Positions 35,983 through 46,281 of a stretch of DNA of 64,000 nt are shown one piece after another. The number at the start of each line of letters is the position of its first letter. The stretch's first letter is position 1. Where the stretch lies: assembly GCF_900142515.1 (NCBI RefSeq), contig NZ_FRBC01000011.1, positions 28,637-92,636 on the forward strand, given 5' to 3'. Below the pieces are notes generated by a model. It was given only the letters and a program-made list of their open reading frames with translations. It was not told the DNA's origin and ran no database searches. Origin of the DNA: Pseudoselenomonas ruminantium. Lineage in GTDB: Bacteria > Bacillota > Negativicutes > Selenomonadales > Selenomonadaceae. Both the position numbers and the translations under genes were made by a program.

Positions 35983-37497
35983 TTAATTCTGTTCAGCCAG
36001 CGGCTTCATGGTTGGGAACAGAAGCACGTCGCGGATAGAAGCAGCATCCGTCAGGAACATGACCAGACGGTCGATGCCGATGCCTACGCCCCCCGTTGGC
36101 GGTAAGCCGTATTCAAGTGCCATGACGAAATCTTCGTCCATGCCATGTGCTTCATCATCACCAGCTTCACGCTGCTTGAGCTGATCCTCGAAGCGGCCCT
36201 TCTGGTCGATAGGGTCATTGAGCTCGGTAAAGCCATTAGCCAGCTCACGGCCATAGATGAAGAACTCGAAGCGGTCCGTAATGCGCGGATCGTCAGCGTT
36301 ACGCTTAGCCAGCGGAGAGATTTCCGTGGGATGCCCCGTGATGAAGGTCGGCTGCATCAAGGTTTCTTCAACTTTTTCTTCGAAAGCCTGATTCAGGATA
36401 CCGCCAATACCATGACGCTCCTCGTAGGGAACACCGATTTCATCAGCCAGTTTGCGGGCTTCTTCCACCGTTTCACAGGCCATGAAATCCTTGCCCGTAG
36501 CTTCCTTGACGGCATCATTCATGCTGATGCGCTTGACCTTGGACAGGTCGATTTCCACACCCTGATAGTTGATGACAGAGGTACCCAGTACCTTCTGCGC
36601 AGCGTTGACCACGATGCCTTCCGTCAGGTCCATCATGTCCGTGTAATCAGCGAAAGCCTGATAGAACTCGATGGAAGTGAATTCCGGGTTATGGCGCACG
36701 TCCATGCCTTCGTTGCGGAAGATGCGGCCGATTTCATACACGCGGTCAAGGCCGCCTACGATCAAGCGTTTGAGGTTCAGTTCCGTAGCGATGCGCAGGT
36801 ACAGATCGATGTCCAGCGTATTGTGATGCGTGATGAACGGACGGGCAGCTGCACCACCAGCAATGGTGGACAAAACCGGCGTCTCCACTTCCAGATAGCC
36901 GCGCTCATCGAGGTATTCGCGGATGGAGTTGATGGTCTTCGTGCGGCGGCGGAAGGTCTCACGCACATCCTGGTTCACGATGAGGTCGAGATAGCGCTGA
37001 CGGTAGCGAATATCCACGTCCTGCAGACCATGGAATTTTTCCGGCAGCGGACGCAGGGACTTGGAGAGCAGGTCGAAATCCTCTACGCGCACCGTGACTT
37101 CGCCGCGATGCGTCTTGAAAACCACACCGCGGATGCCGATGATATCACCGATATCAAGGCGGCGGAACTGGCCTTTGTATTTCTCTTCGCCCAATACGTC
37201 AATCTTGAAGTACACCTGAATGTTGCCCGTGCGGTCATTCAGCGTGCAGAAAGATGCCTTGCCATGGCCGCGGATAGCCATGAGGCGGCCGGCGATGAAT
37301 ACTTCAGGGCCTTCTTCATCCCCTTCCAGATGGTCATATTCTTTTTTGATATCCGCTGCATAAGCCGTCACATCAAAACGATGGCCAAAGGGAGCCACGC
37401 CCATCTCCTGGAAGGCTGCCAGCTTTTCGCGGCGAACCTTCATCATCTCATTCAGGTCTTCCACAGGAGCCTGCTGATTCTGCTTATTTTCTGCCAT
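35983..37497 (-). CDS. lysS: Lysyl-tRNA synthetase, class II
   Basis: LysS of 504 aa. The N-terminal OB-fold anticodon-binding domain (about 60-165) contains [18 protein letters not shown]. Class II motif 2 is near [22 protein letters not shown], and motif 3 is [16 protein letters not shown] near the C-terminus. Transcribed after greA with a 28-nt gap, a common pairing in Firmicutes. Confidence 0.97.
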   Translation of the reverse strand: MAENKQNQQAPVEDLNEMMKVRREKLAAFQEMGVAPFGHRFDVTAYAADIKKEYDHLEGDEEGPEVFIAGRLMAIRGHGKASFCTLNDRTGNIQVYFKIDVLGEEKYKGQFRRLDIGDIIGIRGVVFKTHRGEVTVRVEDFDLLSKSLRPLPEKFHGLQDVDIRYRQRYLDLIVNQDVRETFRRRTKTINSIREYLDERGYLEVETPVLSTIAGGAAARPFITHHNTLDIDLYLRIATELNLKRLIVGGLDRVYEIGRIFRNEGMDVRHNPEFTSIEFYQAFADYTDMMDLTEGIVVNAAQKVLGTSVINYQGVEIDLSKVKRISMNDAVKEATGKDFMACETVEEARKLADEIGVPYEERHGIGGILNQAFEEKVEETLMQPTFITGHPTEISPLAKRNADDPRITDRFEFFIYGRELANGFTELNDPIDQKGRFEDQLKQREAGDDEAHGMDEDFVMALEYGLPPTGGVGIGIDRLVMFLTDAASIRDVLLFPTMKPLAEQN

Positions 37498-37525
37498 TTA
37501 CGCAAATTCTCCTATCTATATTATC

Positions 37526-38002
37526 TTACTTTAAAATATCCTTGATTTCGTACTTGATCACACCTGCCGGAGCGTGTACGTCAACGACAGCACCGCGCTT
37601 CTGGCCCAGCAGTGCCTGTCCCAGCGGGGACTCGTTGGAAATCTTCCCTTCATCCGGATCTGCTTCAGTCGAACCTACAATCATGAACGTTTCCGGACCA
37701 TCTTCAGCAAATTCCAGGTCAACTACTGAAACCTTGGAACCCATCTGTACCACATCACCGCTGCCAGCTTTGATGATATCGGAGTTACGGATCTTGGCTT
37801 CCAGATCAGCAATCTCACCTTCGAGGAATGCCTGCTCATTCTTTGCATCATCATACTCGGAGTTCTCGGACAAGTCACCCAGAGCAATTGCAGCTTTCAA
37901 ACGTTCTGCAATCTCTATGCGCCGTACGCTTTTCAAATAATTGAGTTTTTCTACGAGTTTATTGTAACCATCTTCGGTCAGCATGACCTTTTTATCTGCC
38001 AT
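37526..38002 (-). CDS. greA: Transcription elongation factor GreA
   Basis: GreA of 158 aa, which rescues backtracked RNA polymerase by stimulating transcript cleavage. The N-terminal coiled coil includes LGDLSENSEYDDAKNEQAF with the acidic tip residues that coordinate Mg2+. The C-terminal domain has ISNESPLGQALLG. The start is ATG 38002 with AAAGGGG upstream; a longer frame to 38080 adds residues not found in GreA. Confidence 0.96.
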   Translation of the reverse strand: MADKKVMLTEDGYNKLVEKLNYLKSVRRIEIAERLKAAIALGDLSENSEYDDAKNEQAFLEGEIADLEAKIRNSDIIKAGSGDVVQMGSKVSVVDLEFAEDGPETFMIVGSTEADPDEGKISNESPLGQALLGQKRGAVVDVHAPAGVIKYEIKDILK

Positions 38003-38044
38003 GTTAAACGCCCCTTTGCAAAATTCATATAATATAACTTTAAC

Positions 38045-38100
38045 ATTGTACCCCGCCTGCCCTTTTCTGTCAACCAGCAAGAAAGGCGGCGGGGTACAAT
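38045..38100. terminator. Hairpin between ahbB and greA
   Basis: ATTGTACCCCGCC and GGCGGGGTACAAT form a perfect 13-bp stem with a loop of about 30 nt. The T run is weak on either side; it probably ends the ahb transcript. Confidence 0.55.
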
Positions 38101-38107
38101 TAATCCC

Positions 38108-38599
38108 TTATTCGCAAAAATATTTCATGGCCGTTTTCTTCCACTCATGCTTAGAATAGAGCATGACATGATTATTGACATGGCTGGCCTTTCCCAAGTC
38201 TTTTACCACCTGTTCACACTCTTCCCGACTATGTCCATGCACCATCGTATAAAGATTATACGGCCAATCCTGAGCTGTATTGCGGTCATAGCAATGGGAT
38301 ACAGACGGACAGGCCGCCATCTGTCTGGCAATCTCGTCCAGACGGTCAGCAGGAACTTCCCAGGCCACCAGCACATTAGAGGTAAAGCCCACCTCCCGGT
38401 GACGCAGCACAGCGCCCATCTTGCGGATCTTCTTGCTGTCCCGCATGGCCTTCACCCTCTCCAGGAAAAGCTCTTCGCTTATTCCCACCTGTTCAGCCAG
38501 TGTCTTGTAGGGTTCAGCCACCAAAGGGAAATCGCCCTGCAGGGCACGGACAATACGCTTGTCTAATTCACTGATTTCTTTCAAAACTTCTGCTGCCAT
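38108..38599 (-). CDS. ahbB: Siroheme decarboxylase subunit AhbB
   Basis: 163-aa Lrp/AsnC-like protein of the Ahb/Nir family. With AhbA it removes two acetate carboxyls of siroheme to give 12,18-didecarboxysiroheme. An N-terminal winged helix (LDKRIVRALQGDFPLVAEP) is followed by an effector-like domain with LRHREVGFTSNVLVAWEVP and SHCYDRNTAQDWPYNLY, which carries conserved His and Arg. It is not expected to bind DNA. Pairs with the homologous gene 14 nt upstream. The A/B naming follows gene order and is less sure than the family. Confidence 0.87.
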   Translation of the reverse strand: MAAEVLKEISELDKRIVRALQGDFPLVAEPYKTLAEQVGISEELFLERVKAMRDSKKIRKMGAVLRHREVGFTSNVLVAWEVPADRLDEIARQMAACPSVSHCYDRNTAQDWPYNLYTMVHGHSREECEQVVKDLGKASHVNNHVMLYSKHEWKKTAMKYFCE

Positions 38600-38612
38600 C
38601 TGTCCTGCCCCC

Positions 38613-39074
38613 TTAATGCAATTTAAACTGCACGTTGATCTTGTATTTCTTGTTGGCCTTGAGATTCAGCATATCTTCCACACCATTCAAGGACTGGACT
38701 TCGCTGAGAATCTTCGCCTCTGTTTCCAGATTCGGCGTCAGCAGGGTGAACCACAGATTGTAGCGGCCCTCCCGCTCATAGTTATGGGTGGCACCTGGAT
38801 AGTGATTGATGGCCTCAGCTACAGTCTGCATCTTGGAGGGCTCAACCTTGAGCGCCACCAATGTGCCCTTGTAGCCCAGATTATTGGAGTCAAAGAAGGT
38901 GCCGATACGCCGCAGATAGCCTTCTTTTTTCAACTCCTGAACCCTCGTCAGCACCGTCTGCTCATCGGTCCCCAGCTCTTCTGCCAGCTTGGCAAAAGGA
39001 CGGCTGCATACAGGCAGGCTCCCCTGCAGCAAATTCAACAAGGATTTATCGAAATCCGTCAAAGCCATCATCAT
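38613..39074 (-). CDS. ahbA: Siroheme decarboxylase subunit AhbA
   Basis: About 153 aa, same fold as its neighbour. FDKSLLNLLQGSLPVCSRP is the N-terminal helix-turn-helix. IGTFFDSNNLGYKGTLVALKVEP and THNYEREGRYNLWFTL form the second domain. The presence of both subunits implies heme or heme d1 synthesis from siroheme rather than from protoporphyrin. Three ATG codons in a row (39074, 39071, 39068) lie after AGAGGG; which is used is unclear. Confidence 0.87.
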   Translation of the reverse strand: MMMALTDFDKSLLNLLQGSLPVCSRPFAKLAEELGTDEQTVLTRVQELKKEGYLRRIGTFFDSNNLGYKGTLVALKVEPSKMQTVAEAINHYPGATHNYEREGRYNLWFTLLTPNLETEAKILSEVQSLNGVEDMLNLKANKKYKINVQFKLH

Positions 39075-39161
39075 AATCCCTCTCCCCTATTCCGTCATCG
39101 AGATTCTTTCGCAATTCCCATTGATTTTGCGCAATATGAATCCGATTCATATTTTCTACTA

Positions 39162-39785
39162 TTATTCTAGCAGACTATCCCCGATAACGTCAAGTAAATC
39201 TGAACGGCCTTCATTTTTTAAGGAAGAGTACGGCAGCACGGAAATTTCCTTGATGCCCAGCTTACGCTTGATGGCGGCGATATTCTTCGCGCGCTCATTC
39301 TTGCCGATCTTATCCACCTTGGTGGCAATGATCAGTACGGGCAGGCCGTTGTCCACGAGCCAGTTGAACATTTCCACGTCAGATGCCATCGGCTCATGAC
39401 GGCTGTCGATAAGCTGGCAGACAAAGGAAAGCCGTGGGGAATGCAAGAGGTATTCTTCGATAAACTTCGACCAGATCTTGCGTTTTTCCTTGCCCGTCTT
39501 GGCATAGCCGTAACCAGGCAGGTCAACGAGGTAAAAGGCCTTGCGCTCCTCGGCTTCCTCAATCTTCACGCCCACCTCAAAGAAGTTGATGGTCTGCGTC
39601 TTGCCGGGCTGTGAGGATACTCTTGCCAGATTATTGACTCTTGTCAGGGAGTTTATCAGGGAGGACTTGCCCACATTGGAACGACCAATAAAGACGATTT
39701 CCGGCAGATTCCCTTCAGGGTACTGGTCTTTTTTCACGGCGGAAGCCACATAGGTTCCTTGGGTTATAATGACTCTGTCTTTCAT
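39162..39785 (-). CDS. engB: Ribosome biogenesis GTP-binding protein EngB/YsxC
   Basis: 207-aa TrmE-Era-EngA-EngB-Septin GTPase that helps assemble the 50S subunit. G1 FIGRSNVGKSSLIN, G2 region SSQPGKTQTINF, G3 LVDLPGYGYAK, G4 IATKVDKIGK and G5 VLPYSS are all visible. Start ATG 39785 has AAGGAGATG 6 nt upstream; extending the frame to 39863 would translate the palindromic repeat (PSPLEGGG). It follows lon, as in many Firmicutes. Confidence 0.95.
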   Translation of the reverse strand: MKDRVIITQGTYVASAVKKDQYPEGNLPEIVFIGRSNVGKSSLINSLTRVNNLARVSSQPGKTQTINFFEVGVKIEEAEERKAFYLVDLPGYGYAKTGKEKRKIWSKFIEEYLLHSPRLSFVCQLIDSRHEPMASDVEMFNWLVDNGLPVLIIATKVDKIGKNERAKNIAAIKRKLGIKEISVLPYSSLKNEGRSDLLDVIGDSLLE

Positions 39786-39809
39786 GTTCTCATCTCCTTG
39801 CAAAAATAT

Positions 39810-39924
39810 GCCACCCCCTTCAAGGGGAGATGGCCACACAGCAACCAGAAGGGATAAGTGCATTCATCCAGCTTATCAAGAGTTCCCCCCTGGTGCCCCG
39901 CACCACTTCCCCCTAAAGGGGGCA
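39810..39924. repeat. REP/MITE-like palindromic element
   Basis: About 115 bp between lon and engB, bounded by imperfect inverted ends of about 24 nt. The left end is GCCACCCCCTTCAAGGGG-AGA-TGG. The right end, on the other strand, is GCTGCCCCCTTTAGGGGG-AAG-TGG. Each end folds on itself (CCCCCTT..AAGGGG). The middle holds GATAAG ... CTTATC. No ORF. It is like dispersed non-coding palindromes of Firmicutes genomes; copies elsewhere cannot be checked here. Confidence 0.55.
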
Positions 39925-39936
39925 GCTTTACATATT

Positions 39937-42240
39937 TTACTTCAGCAACGCAATCTTCAATACTTCATCCATGGATTCCACAGGCTTGAATTCCAGCTTC
40001 TCCCGCACAACTTCGGGAATATCGTCGATATCCTTTTCGTTGTCCTTCGGCAGGACGATGGTCTTCATACCTTCCCGATAGGCGGCCAGCACTTTTTCCT
40101 TGAGGCCGCCAATGGGCAGCACATGGCCGCGCAGGGTGATTTCTCCAGTCATGGCCACATCGCTCCTGACCTTTTTGCCGGTCAGAGCTGAAATCATGGC
40201 CGTAGCCATGGTGATGCCTGCCGATGGGCCATCCTTGGGAATAGCGCCCTCTGGCAAATGGATATGGATATCCTCTTTTTCGTAGAAATCATCCGCAAGT
40301 TTCAGTTTGTCCGAACGGCTGCGCACATAAGTCAGGCCGGCCTGCGCCGATTCCTGCATCACGTCACCGATCTGACCGGTCAGGATAAGCTTGCCCTTCC
40401 CCTTGAGCACGGTGACTTCGGTCGGCAGGATGGTGCCACCGACTTCCGTCCAGGCCATGCCAGTAACGACACCCACCTGCGGCTTCTTGTTGGCCTTGGT
40501 ATCCTGGAATTTCACCTTGCCCAAAAAGTCCGTGAGATTTTTCTTCGTGACCTTGACGGGTGCTTCCTCACCTTCCACAATCTTGCGGGCGGCTTTGCGG
40601 CAGACGCTGCCGATTTCCCGTTCCAGCTCGCGGACACCAGACTCCCGGGTATAATCACTGATGATTTTCTGCAGTACTCCGGTACCGAAACTGATGTCCT
40701 TGGCCTTCAGGCCATTCTGGGTGCGCTGACGCGCCACCAGATAACGCTTGGCAATCTCTAGCTTTTCCACTTCGGTATAGCTGGACAACTGGATGATTTC
40801 CATCCTATCCCGCAGGGGACGGGGAATATTGCCCAGATTGTTGGCCGTGACAATCCAGAATACCTTGGAAAGGTCGAACGGCAGATCTACAAAGTGATCG
40901 CTGAACGTAGAATTCTGCGCCGGGTCAAGAACCTCAAGCAGAGCTGCCGACGGATCACCATGGTAGTCACCGGAGAGCTTGTCGATTTCATCGAGCAGGA
41001 ACACAGGATTCTTCTTGCCTACCTTGCGCAGGCCGTCGATAATGCGCCCTGGCATAGCGCCCACATAGGTGCGGCGATGACCACGAATCTCCGCTTCATC
41101 CCGGACACCACCTAAAGAAGCTCTTACAAACTCCCTGCCCGTGGCACGGGCTACCGATGTTGCCAGCGAGGTCTTGCCCACGCCGGGAGGCCCGACAAGG
41201 CAGAGAATCGGTGCGCTCTTATCCTTGGCCAGCTTATGCACCGCCAGATAATCGAGGATCCTGTCTTTCACTTTGGTCAGTCCATAATGGTCTTCATCCA
41301 GGACCTTTTTGGCGGCAGCAATATCCACAGTATCTTCCGATTCCTCATTCCAGGGAAGTTCCAGCAGGCAGTCAATGTAATTGCGGATGACACCGGCTTC
41401 AGCGTGCATATTGCTGAAGCTTTCCAACCGGTTCAATTCCTTTTCCACAGCCTTCTGCACAAACTCCGGATAATTTCCCTCGCTGAGCTTCTTGCGTGCC
41501 TCATCAATCTCACTCTTGTTGCTGTCACCCAATTCCTGGCGGATGGCCTTGATCTGCTCCCGCAGATAGTAATCCTTCTGGATCTTGTCCATCTGCTTGC
41601 GCACCTGCTTGCCAATCTTGTGCTCCATCTGCAGGATTTCCATCTCACGGGTCAGCACACCATAGAGTTTTTCCAAACGCTCCTTGACATCAATGGCCGC
41701 CAGCAGCTCCTGACGGGTTTCCACCTTGAGATTAAGATGACTGGCGATAAGGTCGGCCAATCTGCCGGCATCGTCAATGATTGCCACGGAAACCAAGGTT
41801 TCGGGCGGAATTTTCTTGGACAGGCGCACCCATTCTTCAAACTGATGCACGACAGCGCGATTCAGCGCTTCCATATTCATGGACGTGTCGATCTTATCGG
41901 TGAATTCTTCCACCGCAACAGCATCGAAATTATCCTGTTCATGGAATTCATGAATCAGGGCCCGGCGCTTGCCTTCTACCAATACCCGGACTGTATCACC
42001 GGGCAGTTTGATGACCTGGCGGATTTCAGCCACCACACCTACGGGATAGAGCTCCTCGAAGGTGAATTCCTCGGCTTCCGCATCGGTCTGAGTCGTGAGC
42101 ATGACCTCCCGGTTCTCCACCATAGCCTCCTCAATAGCTGCCATGGAGCGATTCCGGCCCACATCGATATGAATCATCATATAAGGGAATACAACCATGC
42201 CCCGCAAGGGCAGCAATGGCAATGTACGCAATTCAGCCAT
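39937..42240 (-). CDS. lon: ATP-dependent protease Lon
   Basis: LonA of 767 aa. The N-terminal substrate domain starts [16 protein letters not shown]. The AAA+ module has Walker [15 protein letters not shown] and Walker [10 protein letters not shown]. The protease domain has catalytic Ser 673 ([10 protein letters not shown]) and Lys 716 ([10 protein letters not shown]). Cytosolic quality control. Lies between clpX and engB; a hairpin GGCGTTGCTGCGGCAGCGCC at about 42278-42300 separates it from clpX. Confidence 0.97.
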   Translation of the reverse strand: MAELRTLPLLPLRGMVVFPYMMIHIDVGRNRSMAAIEEAMVENREVMLTTQTDAEAEEFTFEELYPVGVVAEIRQVIKLPGDTVRVLVEGKRRALIHEFHEQDNFDAVAVEEFTDKIDTSMNMEALNRAVVHQFEEWVRLSKKIPPETLVSVAIIDDAGRLADLIASHLNLKVETRQELLAAIDVKERLEKLYGVLTREMEILQMEHKIGKQVRKQMDKIQKDYYLREQIKAIRQELGDSNKSEIDEARKKLSEGNYPEFVQKAVEKELNRLESFSNMHAEAGVIRNYIDCLLELPWNEESEDTVDIAAAKKVLDEDHYGLTKVKDRILDYLAVHKLAKDKSAPILCLVGPPGVGKTSLATSVARATGREFVRASLGGVRDEAEIRGHRRTYVGAMPGRIIDGLRKVGKKNPVFLLDEIDKLSGDYHGDPSAALLEVLDPAQNSTFSDHFVDLPFDLSKVFWIVTANNLGNIPRPLRDRMEIIQLSSYTEVEKLEIAKRYLVARQRTQNGLKAKDISFGTGVLQKIISDYTRESGVRELEREIGSVCRKAARKIVEGEEAPVKVTKKNLTDFLGKVKFQDTKANKKPQVGVVTGMAWTEVGGTILPTEVTVLKGKGKLILTGQIGDVMQESAQAGLTYVRSRSDKLKLADDFYEKEDIHIHLPEGAIPKDGPSAGITMATAMISALTGKKVRSDVAMTGEITLRGHVLPIGGLKEKVLAAYREGMKTIVLPKDNEKDIDDIPEVVREKLEFKPVESMDEVLKIALLK

Positions 42241-42322
42241 TTGACTCCCTCCTTTTTCCTAAAATAATAATATATAAACAAGGCGCTGCCGCAGCAACGC
42301 CTCGCCTTACGCCTGCCATAAG

Positions 42323-43588
42323 TCAGGCAGATGCTTCACTATTTTGCGCCTTCTTGTCGATGGTCAAAACAGGATCTTTTTTATTATTCACCGTCTCTTT
42401 GGTCACATGGCAAGCCGTGACACCTTCAATGGAAGGAATGTCATACATCACGTTACACATGATGCTTTCGATGATCGACCGCAAGCCACGGGCACCGGTC
42501 TTGCGCTTCAACGCCTCTTTGGCGATCATGCGCAGGGCCTCATCTTCAAAGGAAAGCTTCACGCCATCCAGCTCCAAAAGCTTGGCATACTGCTTGACCA
42601 AGGCATTCTTCGGTTGAGTCAGGATACTGACCAAAGCATCTTCATCCAGAGAGTCTAATGTCACTACCACTGGTACGCGACCGATAAACTCGGGGATGAG
42701 CCCATGCTTCAACAAATCCTCTGGTAACAGCTTCTTCAGGATTTCCCCTACATTACGCTGTTGCTTCTTGGACTTGATATTCGCACCAAATCCCATTTGT
42801 TTCTGGCCAACACGGCTTTCGATAACTTTCTCAATGCCATCAAAAGCACCACCACAAATAAAGAGGATATTAGTCGTATCAATCTGAATAAGTTCCTGAT
42901 GCGGATGCTTACGCCCTCCCTGCGGAGGAACAGAAGCTACTGTACCTTCCAGGATCTTCAGCAGTGCCTGCTGCACACCTTCGCCAGATACATCGCGGGT
43001 AATGGATGGATTCTCCGACTTACGGGCAATCTTGTCGATTTCATCAATATAAACAATTCCCCGTTCAGCCCTCTCCACATCATAATCAGCAGCCTGAATG
43101 AGTTTAAGAAGGATATTCTCCACATCCTCACCCACATACCCGGCTTCAGTAAGTGCTGTGGCATCAGCAATGGCAAAAGGAACATTGATTATCTTTGCCA
43201 GAGTCTGCGCCAGCAATGTCTTGCCACTGCCTGTGGGACCAACCATCAAGATATTGGACTTCTGCAGTTCCACATCATCGCTTTTGGTGGCCCCCATATT
43301 GATGCGCTTGTAGTGGTTGTAAACAGCCACAGCAAGGCTCTTCTTGGCGTCATCCTGTCCGATTACATACTGGTCTAAGATCGCGCGGATGTCCTTCGGT
43401 TTTGGGACGTCCTTCAGTTCTACCTCTGCTTCCTCACTGAACTCTTCTTCAATGATCTCATTGCAGAGCTCAATGCATTCATCACAGATATAGACGCCGG
43501 GACCTGCAACCAGCTTTCTTACCTGCTCCTGCGTCTTGCCGCAAAAAGAGCATTTGAGCTGACCTTTTTCATCCCCAAACTTCAACAT
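42323..43588 (-). CDS. clpX: ATP-dependent Clp protease ATP-binding subunit ClpX
   Basis: ClpX of 421 aa. The N-terminal zinc-binding domain has CSFCGKTQ and CDEC ligand pairs. The AAA+ domain has Walker [15 protein letters not shown], Walker B YIDEIDKI and pore-loop GYVG. Unfolds substrates for ClpP; the ClpP-binding IGF-type loop is present as MGFGANI. ATG 43588 with GAGGGG upstream is preferred over TTG 43603. 11 nt after the clpP stop. Confidence 0.97.
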   Translation of the reverse strand: MLKFGDEKGQLKCSFCGKTQEQVRKLVAGPGVYICDECIELCNEIIEEEFSEEAEVELKDVPKPKDIRAILDQYVIGQDDAKKSLAVAVYNHYKRINMGATKSDDVELQKSNILMVGPTGSGKTLLAQTLAKIINVPFAIADATALTEAGYVGEDVENILLKLIQAADYDVERAERGIVYIDEIDKIARKSENPSITRDVSGEGVQQALLKILEGTVASVPPQGGRKHPHQELIQIDTTNILFICGGAFDGIEKVIESRVGQKQMGFGANIKSKKQQRNVGEILKKLLPEDLLKHGLIPEFIGRVPVVVTLDSLDEDALVSILTQPKNALVKQYAKLLELDGVKLSFEDEALRMIAKEALKRKTGARGLRSIIESIMCNVMYDIPSIEGVTACHVTKETVNNKKDPVLTIDKKAQNSEASA

Positions 43589-43599
43589 GACACCACCCC

Positions 43600-44211
43600 T
43601 CAATCTTTAGCGTCGTTTTTCTTCGTCTTCTTGGGACGGGTAATCACTTCATCCACGATGCCATAAGCCTTGGCCTCGGCTGCGGTCATGAAGTTATCGC
43701 GTTCCGTGTCATTATTGATTTCTTCCGCGGTCTTTCCCGTAGAGGAAACAAAAATGTCATTGATGGTTTCACGGATGCGCTGAATCTCACGGGCCTGAAT
43801 CTGAATGTCCGTGGACTGCCCCTGGGCACCCCCCAGAGGCTGATGAATCATTACCCGGGCATTGGGCAGCGCAAAGCGCTTGCCCTTGGCACCAGCCGTC
43901 AGGAGCACAGCCCCCATGCTGGCCGCCTGTCCGATACAGATGGTGGACACGTCCGGCTTGATATACTGCATGGTATCATAGATAGCCAAGCCAGCAGTGA
44001 CAACGCCACCGGGGCTGTTGATGTAGAGGTAGATATCCTTGTCTGGATCTTCCGATTCCAAAAAGAGCATCTGCGCCACGACTACATTGGCTACACTATC
44101 GTCAATCTGACCGCCCAGGAAGATAATCCGGTCTTTGAGCAGGCGGGAATAGATATCGTATGCCCGCTCACCACGGTTAGACTGCTCTACTACCATAGGT
44201 ACATAATTCAT
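43600..44211 (-). CDS. clpP: ATP-dependent Clp protease proteolytic subunit
   Basis: ClpP of 203 aa. Catalytic Ser in [11 protein letters not shown] (near 98), His in [11 protein letters not shown] (near 123), and Asp further on ([11 protein letters not shown] region). N-terminal [17 protein letters not shown] is typical. GGGGG lies 7 nt before the ATG. It follows tig by 27 nt. Confidence 0.97.
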   Translation of the reverse strand: MNYVPMVVEQSNRGERAYDIYSRLLKDRIIFLGGQIDDSVANVVVAQMLFLESEDPDKDIYLYINSPGGVVTAGLAIYDTMQYIKPDVSTICIGQAASMGAVLLTAGAKGKRFALPNARVMIHQPLGGAQGQSTDIQIQAREIQRIRETINDIFVSSTGKTAEEINNDTERDNFMTAAEAKAYGIVDEVITRPKKTKKNDAKD

Positions 44212-44238
44212 TGGAATACCCCCATATACAGGGAAAGA

Positions 44239-45525
44239 TTAGGCAATGCTGTCGATGATGAACTGAGCCGTCTTCTTGCGCAGTACCGTTGCAGCCAGAT
44301 CGCCAACGCGTCCCTGTTCCTTGATGATTTTCTGAACCTGCTGCGGCGTAGCACCATAAGCGGCAGCCATGCCAGCAACTTCAGCGTCGAGGTCTTTTGC
44401 CTCAACCTTGATGTCTTCAGCTTTAGCAACTTCTTCCAGCATGAGATCCGTACGAACGTTCTTCTCAGCCGTTTCACGATAGTCTTCGCGAATCTTGTTG
44501 ATGTCCGTGCCAGCGTACTGGAGGTAAGCATCAAAGCTCATGCCCTGCTGTTCGAGACGCATAGCCATTTCACGGATCATGCCTTCCACACGGTTGTCAA
44601 TCATGACTGCCGGAATATCAACGGTGATGTTGTTGGTTGCCATTTCGATGGCAGCGCTCTTCTGGTCGTTTTCAGCCTTGCGCTCAGCGTTTTCTTCCAG
44701 GTTCTTGCGGATATCAGCCTTGAGTTCTTCAAGCGTTTCGAACTTGCTGACTTTCTTAGCCAGTTCATCGTCCATAGCCGGCAGTTCTTTCTGCTTGATG
44801 CTGCGGATCGTGCACTTGAACATAGCAGCCTTGCCAGCCAGTTCCTTTGCATGGTATTCTTCCGGGAAAGTAACGTTGACTTCCTTCTCTTCGCCGATCT
44901 TAGCACCGATGAGCTGATCCTCGAAACCCGGGATGAAGCTGCCGGAACCAATCTGCAGCGGGTAATCCTGGCCCTTGCCGCCTTCGAATGCTTCGCCGTC
45001 TACGAAACCTTCGAAATCGAGCGTCGTGAAGTCGCCGTCTTTGACTTCAGCACCTTCCGGAGCGTCAACCATCTTGCCCTGACGATCCTGGAACGTCTTG
45101 AGCTGCTTTTCCACATCTTCGTCGGTAACAGCTTCCACGTTCTTCTCAACCTTCAGGCCCTTGTAGTCACCCAGCTTGACTTCCGGACGCGGAGTAACCG
45201 TAGCCTTGAATACGAGATCCTTGCCATCTTCGAGGGTTTCGATGTCGATCTGCGGACGGCTTACCGGCTCAATCTTCTGTTCTTCGAGAGCATCAGCAAA
45301 TGCCTTGGGGCCGACGATGTCGAAAGCTTCCTGCATGATGGCATCCATACCCACGTTGCGCTCGATGATCTTGCGCGGAGCCTTGCCCTTGCGGAAACCC
45401 GGAATATTTACACGGTTGCTGAGACGCTTTACAGCCTTTTCCACTGCTTTGGAAACTTCCGCAGCTTCAACCTCAACCGTCAGAGTAACCTGCTGGTTTT
45501 CACCATTTTCAACCGTAACTTTCAT
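44239..45525 (-). CDS. tig: Trigger factor
   Basis: Ribosome-associated chaperone of 428 aa. The N-terminal ribosome-binding loop contains NIPGFRKGKAPRK. The FKBP-like PPIase domain spans about 155-240 (DFTTLDFEGFVDGE). The C-terminal chaperone arms are rich in Lys and Glu. First gene of tig-clpP-clpX-lon-engB; promoter at 45611-45639. AGGAGG lies 11 nt before the ATG. Confidence 0.97.
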   Translation of the reverse strand: MKVTVENGENQQVTLTVEVEAAEVSKAVEKAVKRLSNRVNIPGFRKGKAPRKIIERNVGMDAIMQEAFDIVGPKAFADALEEQKIEPVSRPQIDIETLEDGKDLVFKATVTPRPEVKLGDYKGLKVEKNVEAVTDEDVEKQLKTFQDRQGKMVDAPEGAEVKDGDFTTLDFEGFVDGEAFEGGKGQDYPLQIGSGSFIPGFEDQLIGAKIGEEKEVNVTFPEEYHAKELAGKAAMFKCTIRSIKQKELPAMDDELAKKVSKFETLEELKADIRKNLEENAERKAENDQKSAAIEMATNNITVDIPAVMIDNRVEGMIREMAMRLEQQGMSFDAYLQYAGTDINKIREDYRETAEKNVRTDLMLEEVAKAEDIKVEAKDLDAEVAGMAAAYGATPQQVQKIIKEQGRVGDLAATVLRKKTAQFIIDSIA

Positions 45526-45610
45526 TGTCTGAAACGACCTCCTGTATTGTCTAAATCAAAGCATGGACAAGATTTTGCGCATTTAACCGCAAGCATGCCA
45601 TACTTACGCT

Positions 45611-45639
45611 ATAATACCACAGAACGCGAATAAACACAA
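45611..45639 (-). promoter_or_regulatory. Promoter of tig
   Basis: TTGTGT (45634-45639), 17-bp spacer, TATTAT (45611-45616). It overlaps a 15-bp inverted repeat AGAACGCGGATAAAC / GTTTATTCGCGTTCT (45621-45656) that may terminate the upstream GerM transcript. Confidence 0.6.
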
Positions 45640-45684
45640 GGGTTTATCCGCGTTCTTCTATAAAAAAGTCAAAAAATCAATTGC

Positions 45685-46272
45685 TTATTTTATTAAATTT
45701 TCCATCCGTTCTACAGGTTTTGTCAAATCCAGATGTCCGGAAATCGATTCAATCTTTTTTCCTTCCACCAAGAGCTGTACTTTCTTGATCTCACTGAATT
45801 CCGTCAGCGTGTTGACAATAGATCCCACCAGCATTTCCTCACCTGTGGAACCGCCAATAAATTTCTTGACCAGATTATCATCAAAATCTACAAAAGCCGT
45901 ATCGCCTTGCACCTTTACACTTTTGATTTTTGCCTGCTTGGGTACGATAGTTGCCAGTCCTTTTTCTTTCGTTCCATCCAACAAGGCCTTCAGCGCAGCT
46001 GTATATTTATCTGAACCGCCAACTTTCACAGTCTTCGTCACAGACTGAAGCTTCAGACCCTGTTCGTCAGGATAATAAACTTTGACCGTTAATTTCTCGC
46101 TTTTTTTGTCTTTCTCATTTTCAGGCAGCGAATTTGGTAACTTTCCCTTTTCAGCAGTAACAGCCGGACTGTCTCCTGTATCTGAAGATAATTTCTTATC
46201 TTCACTGCAGCCAGCTGCGCATAGCACGGTCACTGCCAGCAAAGCCAACAGAATAGCGCGTATTTTCTTCAT
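45685..46272 (-). CDS. GerM/GerMN domain lipoprotein
   Basis: 195 aa. Lipoprotein signal with lipobox CAAGC (Cys 22). A charged linker (about 23-60) leads to a GerMN beta-alpha domain (LTVKVYYPDEQGLKL, FVDFDDNLVKKFIGGSTGE, VQLLVEGKKIESI). In Bacillus, GerM supports sporulation and germination; in other bacteria the domain occurs in envelope proteins. It follows a cell-wall amidase by 9 nt, which suggests an envelope role. GAGGTGAT precedes the ATG. Confidence 0.87.
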   Translation of the reverse strand: MKKIRAILLALLAVTVLCAAGCSEDKKLSSDTGDSPAVTAEKGKLPNSLPENEKDKKSEKLTVKVYYPDEQGLKLQSVTKTVKVGGSDKYTAALKALLDGTKEKGLATIVPKQAKIKSVKVQGDTAFVDFDDNLVKKFIGGSTGEEMLVGSIVNTLTEFSEIKKVQLLVEGKKIESISGHLDLTKPVERMENLIK

Positions 46273-46281
46273 GATATCACC

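Noticed and set aside
39786..39863. Extended start of EngB
   Set aside because: It would translate the palindromic repeat; the real start has AAGGAGATG upstream.
39810..39924. CRISPR repeat
   Set aside because: A single palindromic element, not regularly spaced direct repeats; no cas genes.
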